NCBI GenBank assembly: GCA_031256395.1
Contig: JAIRQQ010000086.1
Location: 1 to 37,419, forward strand
Origin: Nitrososphaerota archaeon
GTDB taxonomy: Archaea > Thermoproteota > Bathyarchaeia > Bathyarchaeales > Bathycorpusculaceae
Length of the DNA stretch: 37,419 nucleotides
Direction of reading: 5' to 3'
A model generated the notes under the pieces. It was not told the origin of the DNA, searched no databases, and worked only from the letters and a program-made list of their open reading frames with translations. The translations under genes and the position numbers were made by a program. Positions 17,761 through 25,421 of the stretch are shown one piece after another (within the stretch, counting starts at the first letter, position 1; the number at the start of each line of letters is the position of its first letter).

Positions 17761-18522
17761 TTGAAAATCAATCTCACAACAAAAGACATTACCGCAATAG
17801 CTGTTTGCTCAGCACTCTATGGCTTATTTGGATACCTAACCTCCGGACTTAGCTTCTTTGGTATAGGCTTTCTCCCAGCAGTTATCATTCCTGCAGTCTT
17901 CGCTACACTCTACGGTCCTTGGGTTGGCGGCATAAGCGGTGCCATTGGCATATTCATACGCGCCATGCTCGTACACGGTAACGCTCCCCTAAGTCTCTCA
18001 TCAGGTGTTCCAGCTAATTTCATTTTATTCTTCTTGATTGGTTATCTCTACACTAAAAACGTCAGTTTAAAACAAGCCCTCACATGCGTAACTTTAGCCA
18101 TTGTCGGACTAATGGTCCCCTCCATTGTCTTTCTCTCTGACATGACCGCCTATACCGGATTACCCGTTGGAACATTCATCTTTGCCTCCTGGCTAACAGT
18201 GATTGGCAGTCTAGTTGCTGTTGCCATCGTTTCAGTACGCTGGAAATCCTGGCGCAGCTACGTCATAGGCGCCATAGCTGGACAAATTGTTGTCTCTCTT
18301 TTACTCTCCGTAAGTGTATGGGCCGTTAGTCCCCTATTTTTAGACTATTTTGGAACACCATTTGCTACAGTGTTTATCCTGCCGCTCTTTGTCTGGACCG
18401 TAGCCACCGAAATCCCATTCATCCTCCTAGTTGGACCTCCTATAATTGCAGTTGTTCAAAGCGCCTTCCCCTCACTGCGGCCCAAAAACAAACCTCAAGA
18501 AAAAACAACACCCCAAACTTAG
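17761..18522 (+). CDS. ECF-type transporter substrate-binding (S) component
   Basis: A 253-residue integral membrane protein with about six hydrophobic segments. It opens with TTKDITAIAVCSALYG, a typical start for ECF S components, and continues with GIGFLPAVIIPAVFATLYGPWVGG. S components bind vitamins or metal-chelate-type small molecules and dock on a shared EcfA/A'/T energising module. No ATPase or T-component gene is near, so it must use a module encoded elsewhere. The substrate cannot be named. Given the B12-rich context, a corrinoid or precursor is a thought, not evidence. Start is TTG. It ends in TAG with the next in-frame stop 17 codons later, followed by a small GGAC..GTCC hairpin and T-run. 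Confidence 0.72.
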   Translation: MKINLTTKDITAIAVCSALYGLFGYLTSGLSFFGIGFLPAVIIPAVFATLYGPWVGGISGAIGIFIRAMLVHGNAPLSLSSGVPANFILFFLIGYLYTKNVSLKQALTCVTLAIVGLMVPSIVFLSDMTAYTGLPVGTFIFASWLTVIGSLVAVAIVSVRWKSWRSYVIGAIAGQIVVSLLLSVSVWAVSPLFLDYFGTPFATVFILPLFVWTVATEIPFILLVGPPIIAVVQSAFPSLRPKNKPQEKTTPQT

Positions 18523-18538
18523 AAAACGCACCTACATA

Positions 18539-18559
18539 GGACCTTTCAGTCCCTTTTTT
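18539..18559 (+). terminator. Weak hairpin plus T-run after the ECF S component
   Basis: GGAC-ctttca-GTCC is followed by CTTTTTTA about 17 bases after the stop codon. The stem is only four base pairs. The T-run alone would suffice in archaea. Confidence 0.35.
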
Positions 18560-18685
18560 ATGTTATATCCTAAAGTTCTGTCCTTTGTGAAAATAATCCC
18601 AAGCCTAAAAACCCTGTTGTAGAGCACTGTTAACCTAAGCATAGCTAAGTATGTTGATTAAATAAAATGGGTGGAGTGTTGTTTG

Positions 18686-19858
18686 TTATGGGGTTTGTTC
18701 TTGTTTGCGTAGTGCTTGAGGGATATAGTTACATGCGGGGTCGGATTCAGCTATGTCACCTGTGTAGGCGTAGGCTCGGTTTCGGCATCCGCCGCAGATG
18801 TCTCTATATTCACACACACCGCATTTGCCTTTGAGGATGTTGCGGTCTTGGAACTTGTTGTAATAGGGCGAGGCTTTGACATCTTCCCATGCAGTGGTCA
18901 ACGTTTTGTTGCGTATGTTTCCCAGCATCATGGGTTCATTGGGTTGCAGGTCAGTGTAGAAACAGGGAATTAAATCCCCATTCTCCGTTACGCTGAGATA
19001 GCCGCCAAAGGCAAAGTAGGTACATTTGCCATGAAACTCTTTTTCATACCAATGATTAAACTCTTCCTCAGATAGACGTTGTTTGACAACTCTTGCAAAG
19101 TGGGGACAGTGGACATGAACCTCAAATTTATTTTTGTATTTTTCTGTAATATCCCAAATGTGATTAAGCGTCCACTCATACTGATCCGGAGTCGGAGTGA
19201 GATCCATGGTAGATTTAGCTCTGCCGCTGGGCACCAAATGATTATACCAAACAAAGTTAGCCTTGTATTTCTCTGCCAGCTCAGCAACATGATCAAGATG
19301 CTCATAGTTAATGGTCGTTATCGCGCAAGCTAACCCATTTAGAATCTTACCTGCGGAGAGCTTCTCAATAGCCGCCAAAGCTTTTTTGTAAGACCCTTTA
19401 CCGCGTAGCTGATCATTGATTTCCTCAGGGCCATCAATACTTACTGAGGACCAAACCTGATTTTTAACCAAGTTATCATAGACTGACCCATCAACAAATA
19501 CTCCATTGGTCAGCAGACAAACATTTAGCCCCTTATTTTTTGCATACAGCACAATCTCAAAAATATCGGGCCGTGTTAGCGGTTCGCCGCCTTTTATACC
19601 AAACCATCGAACGCCAAATTTGTGCACTTCATCAACCAGATGAAACGCTTCTTGAGTAGTCATCTCTCTTGGCGCATGCGCACCAGTAGCATCAACGTTA
19701 CAATATAGACAACGAGCATTACAGGCACCTGTTGCCCGCCAAGAAGTCATAAGTAAAGGACCATTCTGTGTCAAGTAATAACCCTCTTTCCAGATAGCTA
19801 ACCATAAACCCTCCCCTCCAACTTTAAAAAGATTTTGCACCTGCTCCAAATTGCCCAA
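18686..19858 (-). CDS. Radical SAM/SPASM domain protein (AhbC/AhbD-like family)
   Basis: A 390-residue enzyme. The radical SAM motif is CNARCLYC (Cys46, Cys50, Cys53), with GGEPL near residue 95 for SAM binding. A C-terminal SPASM region carries Cys346, Cys349, Cys355, Cys358 and Cys376 in CGVCEYRDICGGC..RAYAYTGD, with further cysteines near 282 and 305, enough for two auxiliary [4Fe-4S] clusters. The RAYAYTGD segment resembles the heme-pathway AhbC/AhbD group and related peptide maturases. I find no other heme gene and no short Cys-rich precursor peptide nearby, so the function stays open. It differs from the five B12-type rSAM proteins in lacking a cobalamin domain. It lies downstream of paralogue 4 on the same strand, about 165 bases away. 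Confidence 0.82.
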   Translation of the reverse strand: MGNLEQVQNLFKVGGEGLWLAIWKEGYYLTQNGPLLMTSWRATGACNARCLYCNVDATGAHAPREMTTQEAFHLVDEVHKFGVRWFGIKGGEPLTRPDIFEIVLYAKNKGLNVCLLTNGVFVDGSVYDNLVKNQVWSSVSIDGPEEINDQLRGKGSYKKALAAIEKLSAGKILNGLACAITTINYEHLDHVAELAEKYKANFVWYNHLVPSGRAKSTMDLTPTPDQYEWTLNHIWDITEKYKNKFEVHVHCPHFARVVKQRLSEEEFNHWYEKEFHGKCTYFAFGGYLSVTENGDLIPCFYTDLQPNEPMMLGNIRNKTLTTAWEDVKASPYYNKFQDRNILKGKCGVCEYRDICGGCRNRAYAYTGDIAESDPACNYIPQALRKQEQTP

Positions 19859-20023
19859 TTGCCAAACTACAGCTCACTTTGGAAAAGCTATAGCAAAGTT
19901 GTTCTTTTCATTCATACCCGCAATTTTTATCTGGCTTATTTTTGGCAGACATTTTAATTGTTTACACTTGTAAGTAGCTCATTAGGCTGACTGCCTGCAA
20001 ATTGTGGACAATTGAACCTATTG

Positions 20024-21499
20024 TTAGGTTTGTTGGTCTTGCTCTGAGGTGCTGTAGCCGCCTTTGCTTTTTTTGGGGGTGCGGAGTTTGCTGAGTTTTT
20101 TAAATCCCCATCGGAGCGTTTTATTGTTCCATATTCGGTGATTGAGTGCGGCGCGGGCCATGATTTGGCTATAAAAGTCCCTCTTTACCTTTTTACGTAG
20201 AAAATAGCTGTAGGAGAAATAGTTGTCAAAGAATTCTTTTTTGACTTCTTCTAACTTCTCAAGGGGCAACAGGGTGTTTTTGAAGATTTGGGTTTCTTCA
20301 CGGTATTGATTCCAGTTGGCATCCACTTCTAATCCAAGTTCTTTTATAAAATAGGCTAATTCGGTACCTGGGTAGGGAACTGCTTCACACATATAGACAT
20401 AGTCGGGTTTGGTTTTGTAGAGAAACTCGATGGTCTGCTCAAGCATCTCGGGTGTTTCGGTGGGATAGCCAATAACAAGCGAAACGGCAACAGAGATGCC
20501 TGCTTCTTTGGCCCACTGGATGGCTTGGGCGTTTAGTTCTACGGTGGTGCCTTTACGCATGAGTTTGAGCATTTCTTGGCTGCCTGATTCGACGCCGAAG
20601 TGGATTAGTTGACAGTTTGGGGCTTTGAGCTTTGCCAAAAGCTCCCTAGAGACGCGGTCCACTCGGGTGCGGCAATCCCAGGGCAGGTTGATTTTGCGTT
20701 TTTGCATCTCATCACAAATCGCATAGGCACGCTGTAAATCGTAGGTGAAGGTGTCATCATAGAATGCAAACGCCCCTGCACCAAACTCGTCTCGCAGCCA
20801 TTCCAACTCATCCACGACTTTTGCGGGGCTTCTTCCTCTAAAATTGTGGCCACACATCTTGGAGGCTAAACAAAAGGTGCATGCGCTAGGACAGCCACGG
20901 CTAGTTATTATGGGCATATAATTGACGCCAAAGAGCTTGTACATATTGGTGTCAAAGTGATGATGTGCGGGATGGGGCAAATTATCAATGTCAGGCAGAA
21001 AGGCGCGGTCGGTGGTGCTAAAGGTTTGATTATTGCTCCTATAGGTAATACCCTGAATGGCACTAAGACCAAACATCATCCCCTGCTCAGAGACAAACCG
21101 CGCTAATTCCAGCACGGTCTGTTCCCCCTCACCACGCACCACAACATCTAGATCAGGACTATCAGAGAGGGCTTGTTGATCAAGTACACTAACATGTGGA
21201 CCACCCATAAGCGTGAGCGCCTTGGGCACCGCCGCCTTGGCAGACTTTAAAACCTCAAGAGCCGGCAAATAAGTAACCGTAGCCGAGGTAACCCCTACAA
21301 TATCAGGATTTAGACTGCGAAACTTTTCCTCCAAAGACTGCGGAGTATATTTTTTGGTTTGACAATCCACCACATCAACAGAATAGCCCTCTTTTTCAAG
21401 AACTGCTGCTAAATAACCAATACCCAAAGGCAAAAAAACCGATTGCGCCGCTTCAGACGGGTAAGGCGGATTAACCAGAGCCACACGAGCCTTCAACAA
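20024..21499 (-). CDS. B12-binding domain radical SAM protein (paralogue 4)
   Basis: A 491-residue BchE-like protein. The cobalamin-type domain (about 5-140) has GGPHVSV at 99-105 and VRGEGE near 121. The radical SAM signature SRGCPSACTFC gives Cys203, Cys207 and Cys210. The barrel includes FYDDTFTYD, CRTRVDRVS and HFGVESGSQE, closely parallel to paralogue 1 at 3103 (FQDDTLTFD, CGTRADTVT, MFGIESGCE). A basic, Ser/Lys-rich tail extends beyond the family core. It is a probable cobalamin-dependent radical methylase with unknown substrate. ATG start. It is divergently arranged with the amidohydrolase gene at 21623. Confidence 0.9.
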   Translation of the reverse strand: MLKARVALVNPPYPSEAAQSVFLPLGIGYLAAVLEKEGYSVDVVDCQTKKYTPQSLEEKFRSLNPDIVGVTSATVTYLPALEVLKSAKAAVPKALTLMGGPHVSVLDQQALSDSPDLDVVVRGEGEQTVLELARFVSEQGMMFGLSAIQGITYRSNNQTFSTTDRAFLPDIDNLPHPAHHHFDTNMYKLFGVNYMPIITSRGCPSACTFCLASKMCGHNFRGRSPAKVVDELEWLRDEFGAGAFAFYDDTFTYDLQRAYAICDEMQKRKINLPWDCRTRVDRVSRELLAKLKAPNCQLIHFGVESGSQEMLKLMRKGTTVELNAQAIQWAKEAGISVAVSLVIGYPTETPEMLEQTIEFLYKTKPDYVYMCEAVPYPGTELAYFIKELGLEVDANWNQYREETQIFKNTLLPLEKLEEVKKEFFDNYFSYSYFLRKKVKRDFYSQIMARAALNHRIWNNKTLRWGFKKLSKLRTPKKSKGGYSTSEQDQQT

Positions 21500-21634
21500 A
21501 ATGCCCCCACAGTAATATCCAACACATGAATGCGCCGCTATTATGTCTTACTCAAACACAAAAACACCCCCAAGGGCTAAAACGAAGGTTTTTAACCCGC
21601 TCACCTCACTACACATCTATAAATGGTGAGTCCT

Positions 21635-23176
21635 ATGCCAGCAACTCTAGCAATCCTTAACGCAAACATACACACCCAAAACCCCAACCAACCCCACGCC
21701 CAAGCCCTGGCCATCCAAAACAACCACATCCAAAAAGTCGGAACCAACCAAGACATCACCCCCCTAATTGATGAAACCACACTAATTTTAGATCTCAAAG
21801 GCAAAACCATTCTCCCCGGCCTAATCGACACCCATATCCACCTCGCCGACTACGGCCGATGCCTCCTCTGGCTTGATCTCACCAACACAAAATCCATAGA
21901 AGAACTTCAAGACCTTCTCAAACAAAAAATTACCAACACACCCAAAAACAGCTGGATTATCGGACAAGGCTGGAACGAAACCCGTCTCCAAGAACAACGC
22001 ATGCCCACCGCCGCAGATTTGGATCTGGTTAGTCCAAACAACCCCGTTATCCTCTACCGCGAAGCCGCCATGCTCTGCATTGCCAACACCCAAGCCCAAA
22101 ACCACGCCAACATAACCCCCGCCACCCCAAACCCCCAAGGCGGAATCATCGAAAAAACCCCCCAAGGCCAACCAACCGGCATCTTTCGCGACACCGCCAC
22201 CACCCTAATCTGGCAAGCAGTTTCCGAACCCACCCAAACCGAACTACTCACCGCCACAGCACATGCCTGCCAAAAAGCCTTCCAAGCCGGCATAACCAGC
22301 CTCCACTGGCTCATACTAAACGAAACCGAACTCACCCTAATCCAAAAACTCTACGAACAAAACCAACTGCTCTTTAGAGTAAACGTAATCGTCCCCGAAA
22401 CCCTCCTAGAAAAAACAATTCAAATCCAATCAAAAAATCTCGAGGTGTTGCAAGTTAGCGGCGCCTTTATTGTGGCTGATGGTTACCTAGACTCCAAAGA
22501 AGCCGCCCTAAACGAGCCCTACAGCGATGACCCCACAAACACCGGTAAACTTTTGCTCTCCAAAGAGGCACTGTCAGCTTCGATTACGCGGGCGCTATCA
22601 TTTGGCGTTCAACCCGTTATCCATGCAATGGGCGATCGTGCCATAGATTTGGTTTTATCAGTAATTGAGCAGACAAAAAGCAAGCAACGCATCCGAATCG
22701 AGCAAGCCGCAATCCTCAACCCCGCACTTCTTGAACGGATAAAAAAACAGAATGTGGCCATAACAATTCAACCCAAAGTCATAACAACCGAATTCACAGT
22801 CTGGTCCGCCGATCAGCGGCTCGGCCCACGCGCCAAGTGGCTCCACCCCCTAAAAACTCTCCTAGATGCAGGTGTAGTGGTTGCCGCCGGCTCAGATTGC
22901 CCCATGGAACCTCTAAACCCCCTGCTGGGTATCCAAGAACTAATGTCACATCCCAAACCCGAACAACGCCTAAGCCTAAATGAAGCCATCAACCTATACA
23001 CCCTAAACGCCGCACGATGCGCAGACCAAGAAACCACCAAAGGCTCAATCCAAGAAGGCAAACTAGCAGATCTCATCATCCTAACCACCGACCCCGCAAC
23101 TGTCGAACCACACAAAATAAACACCCTAACCATAGACTTTGTCATACTAAACGGCCAAATTCTAGTCATAACCTAA
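21635..23176 (+). CDS. YtcJ-type metal-dependent amidohydrolase with altered active-site residues
   Basis: The track ORF starts at ATG 21623. I prefer the ATG at 21635 (residue 5), which has GGTGAGT about six bases upstream. Family features are GLIDTHIHLADYG (metal-binding His71 and His73 in track numbering), the GWNETRL loop, ADGYLDSKEAAL, VIHAMGDRAID and GSDCPMEPLNPLLG with the late Asp. Two usually conserved positions differ: the Lys of the GVKxFADG strand is Phe, and RIEHA reads RIEQA (Gln361). Both sites normally help bind metal, so metal content and activity may be altered. YtcJ-like enzymes hydrolyse amides or formamides of largely unknown identity. It is encoded divergently from paralogue 4. 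The coding strand is strongly A/C-rich. Confidence 0.82.
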   Translation: MPATLAILNANIHTQNPNQPHAQALAIQNNHIQKVGTNQDITPLIDETTLILDLKGKTILPGLIDTHIHLADYGRCLLWLDLTNTKSIEELQDLLKQKITNTPKNSWIIGQGWNETRLQEQRMPTAADLDLVSPNNPVILYREAAMLCIANTQAQNHANITPATPNPQGGIIEKTPQGQPTGIFRDTATTLIWQAVSEPTQTELLTATAHACQKAFQAGITSLHWLILNETELTLIQKLYEQNQLLFRVNVIVPETLLEKTIQIQSKNLEVLQVSGAFIVADGYLDSKEAALNEPYSDDPTNTGKLLLSKEALSASITRALSFGVQPVIHAMGDRAIDLVLSVIEQTKSKQRIRIEQAAILNPALLERIKKQNVAITIQPKVITTEFTVWSADQRLGPRAKWLHPLKTLLDAGVVVAAGSDCPMEPLNPLLGIQELMSHPKPEQRLSLNEAINLYTLNAARCADQETTKGSIQEGKLADLIILTTDPATVEPHKINTLTIDFVILNGQILVIT

Positions 23177-23200
23177 AATTCTACTGGATTTAAAGCAGTG

Positions 23201-23965
23201 CTAAAAATGGTAAAAGGCGTATAGTGGATCACTAATTTCTATGTGTATTTTACGTTCCCAAAGTCCATTTTTTTGTTTAATTATTCCGTAGTCTCTTGTA
23301 GCAAAAACAGCTTGTTCGTTTTTTAGTGCTTGATATTGGTGTACACAGGCTACATGTAAGCTGTCGGGCGCATGAATACCGTATCCCTCAGCTATTCTTG
23401 CAATTTGTTTAACTCTTTCATCAACTGCAATAACTTTTGTTTTTATATGTCCTTTTTCAAACTCTACTAGATTATCACAAACATCTGCAATAGTGCTGAT
23501 ATTTAATAGCACGGTTTTAGTTAGCTCAAGCAGAAAGCCATCAATCGTTATGGTGAGACCTTTATCTAATTTGTCAGCAATGAACTGTATTGACCATTGC
23601 TCAACCTCCATTAGCGGTCCCGTAAGACTTCCTTGGCGCTTTGCCATTACATGATATTCAGAGAATAAATCCTCAAGGGCCTTAACATCAGAGAAATCTA
23701 TGGGTGCATCTGAGGGAATTTTTCGTTTATCTCTTGATTCAACCAAAGCGGTATAGACCGTTTCCCTTATAGCGGTACCCAAAAAATCAGTTGTTCTCTG
23801 GACTTTACTCTTCACTTCATTTTTTACAGAATCAGAAATATAACAGGGGATTTTGTTGAGATGCGCATCATTTTTTAATTTAGCTAGTCTCGGATTATTT
23901 TCGTTAAGAATGTCTGATAATACGAGATTTGCGTCGAGGAAAAAGCATCTTGCTTTTTGAACCAA
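23201..23965 (-). CDS. PIN-like domain protein, putative nuclease
   Basis: A 254-residue protein. It opens with a PIN-type strand and acidic residue (CFFLDANLVLSD, Asp11), then a long helical insert. A C-terminal core follows with VDERVKQIARIAEGYG, HAPDSLHVA and VFATRDYGI, which supply the later acidic residues typical of PIN nucleases. The length is well above the roughly 130 residues of VapC toxins. The start is TTG, supported by GGAGG ten bases upstream, inside the end of the preceding gene. It is in the same frame as that gene, separated by TAG plus one codon. It ends in TAG. A role in RNA cleavage, toxin-antitoxin or defence is possible but unproven. Confidence 0.65.
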   Translation of the reverse strand: MVQKARCFFLDANLVLSDILNENNPRLAKLKNDAHLNKIPCYISDSVKNEVKSKVQRTTDFLGTAIRETVYTALVESRDKRKIPSDAPIDFSDVKALEDLFSEYHVMAKRQGSLTGPLMEVEQWSIQFIADKLDKGLTITIDGFLLELTKTVLLNISTIADVCDNLVEFEKGHIKTKVIAVDERVKQIARIAEGYGIHAPDSLHVACVHQYQALKNEQAVFATRDYGIIKQKNGLWERKIHIEISDPLYAFYHF

Positions 23966-23968
23966 TAG

Positions 23969-24886
23969 CTATGAGCCTCCATTTAAGGTAGCAGAAGACA
24001 TGCCTAAAAGATTACCAATCATGTTAACTGTTGAATTCGGTGTATTGCTTATTTTACATAAAACCTCTGTGTCGTCATTTAGTAACATTAACCTTATTTC
24101 ATGTAATTTTGTATTAAATTCTTGATTTAACTGTTCAAATTCGGATATTTCAATTTTTTTAATATCCAAAAACTTTGGCCAATTCAAATCGCCCGTTGTG
24201 TCTGCATTCCAAATGATGACATATCTCCGTAGCCGTGTGCAAGCATAGGCGCATTCATCAAATTTGTTAATTATTGGGCCTAATTCACTTTGCATATTTT
24301 TTATAATTTTGGTAAACATCTTCGAATTTCTCGAATATTTAGCCCTATATTCGTATATTCTTGTAGTATTCTGAATAAATTTCAAGAAATCATAGCATGT
24401 ATTGTCAAAACGTGTAAGCTGGTTATAAAACGTTAAAGGTAAATTAGACATTAGAAATCTCTTTGCATCCAACGCTAATCGATTGTCCCTTTCTTTTTCA
24501 AACCGTTGTTTCATAAAAGAAACAAATGTGTAAAAAGGCCTGTTTCTGTCTAAGCGTTTTGTATTTTCTATTTCTTGTTGTAATGCTTTGTCCTCTTCAA
24601 ACAGTTTAACACTTCTATCAGTGAATGCCTTAACTAAATCTGAAACATTGAACCTCTCAGGAATCGATATAGAGTTAAAAATCATATTGTTATCTGCCGT
24701 GACTAATTCTTCAAAAGTACTCACAGGTTTAGTGGGTTCCAGTTTTGTTTTAGTCACCTTGCATCTAACATTGCCAAATTTTACGTCTTCCGTAATTTCC
24801 ACAGGTTTTAGGTCTAGTAAGCCAAAACGCAAACTATTTTGCGGATAACTGAAAACCTGAGATGTACCAAGACTCAAAACAAACAC
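23969..24886 (-). CDS. Hypothetical helical protein paired with the PIN protein
   Basis: A 305-residue ORF with GTG start. I do not recognise the family. The first 75 residues look beta-rich. From about residue 85 to 275 it is highly helical and charged, with likely coiled-coil stretches (ALQQEIENTKRLDR; EFEQLNQEFNTKLHEI). No signal peptide or membrane segment is seen. It ends GGS-TAG, and the downstream PIN ORF resumes in the same frame two codons later. The DNA is more AT-rich than the surrounding genes, as are the PIN gene and the 500 bases upstream. With its partner it forms a two-gene module of the kind seen in toxin-antitoxin or defence islands. That is context, not proof. Confidence 0.6.
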   Translation of the reverse strand: MFVLSLGTSQVFSYPQNSLRFGLLDLKPVEITEDVKFGNVRCKVTKTKLEPTKPVSTFEELVTADNNMIFNSISIPERFNVSDLVKAFTDRSVKLFEEDKALQQEIENTKRLDRNRPFYTFVSFMKQRFEKERDNRLALDAKRFLMSNLPLTFYNQLTRFDNTCYDFLKFIQNTTRIYEYRAKYSRNSKMFTKIIKNMQSELGPIINKFDECAYACTRLRRYVIIWNADTTGDLNWPKFLDIKKIEISEFEQLNQEFNTKLHEIRLMLLNDDTEVLCKISNTPNSTVNMIGNLLGMSSATLNGGS

Positions 24887-25025
24887 CTTGTGGAATCTGG
24901 CACTAATGTCACACTTAACCCTCTTGATACGCTCACTATATTATTAACTATTTTAAAGTATAAAATCAAATATATAAGTGGCCATCGACGCTACATAAAC
25001 CCATAAAGGCCTATCTCGTCAGTTG

Positions 25026-25211
25026 TTAAAGATTTGTAAGAAAATGTGATATCCTATTTTGGGGTGTGTTGTGTTTCCAGTCACTTGCTCTTTTTCTCTC
25101 CAGATTGAACTGAGCAAATTCCTCAGCACTAACTTTATCTCTGCTCATAACGTCTATCGCCACAAACGTGCATTCTTTAACTCCTATCAGCCATCGTATT
25201 AGATATAACAT
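25026..25211 (-). CDS. Doubtful 61-residue ORF of unknown function
   Basis: The frame from ATG 25211 encodes a short hydrophobic start (LYLIRWLIG) and a charged tail with FNLERKRASDW. I recognise no family. A perfect AGGAGGT site lies upstream, but it is spaced for a different ATG (25221) in another frame that ends after 14 codons. The ORF could be a real small gene, a frameshifted remnant or chance. Confidence 0.25.
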   Translation of the reverse strand: MLYLIRWLIGVKECTFVAIDVMSRDKVSAEEFAQFNLERKRASDWKHNTPQNRISHFLTNL

Positions 25212-25221
25212 AAGGTGTCAT
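25177..25221 (-). other. 14-codon ORF behind a perfect Shine-Dalgarno sequence
   Basis: On the minus strand AGGAGGT stands seven bases before an ATG that opens 14 codons (MTPYVISNTMADRS) and then TAA. It overlaps the start of the 61-codon ORF in another frame. A leader-peptide or frameshift arrangement is possible. Confidence 0.35.
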
Positions 25222-25281
25222 AGGTGAACCTCCTATTGAAATGGCTTTAATTTAAAGTTCTTTCAAGAGTTGAGCTTGTAA

Positions 25282-25334
25282 CCAAACGGTGCACGAATTT
25301 GAAAAGAGAAACAGTATCCCGTTTCGCCGTTTGG
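25282..25334. repeat. Spaced inverted repeat CCAAACGG/CCGTTTGG
   Basis: Perfect 8-bp arms at 25282-25289 and 25327-25334 are separated by 37 bases, in non-coding DNA next to the AT-rich island. Possible roles are an operator or an insertion boundary. It may also be chance. Confidence 0.35.
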
Positions 25335-25421
25335 AAACAGCATTTTCTACTGCGTTAAAAGGTGTTGTACTGAAAAATACTGCAAGGATAACTGCCTCTG
25401 AGGTGGTCGGGGTGTGTTGGT

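Larger units (their letters stand above)
24887..25421. other. AT-rich intergenic region with only doubtful small ORFs
   Basis: This 535-base stretch between the PIN module and the aldo/keto reductase gene contains TATA-like runs on the minus strand (about 24935-24985 and 25245-25258), a strong Shine-Dalgarno next to a 14-codon ORF, an overlapping 61-codon ORF and a spaced 8-bp inverted repeat. No RNA gene is recognised. Confidence 0.5.
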
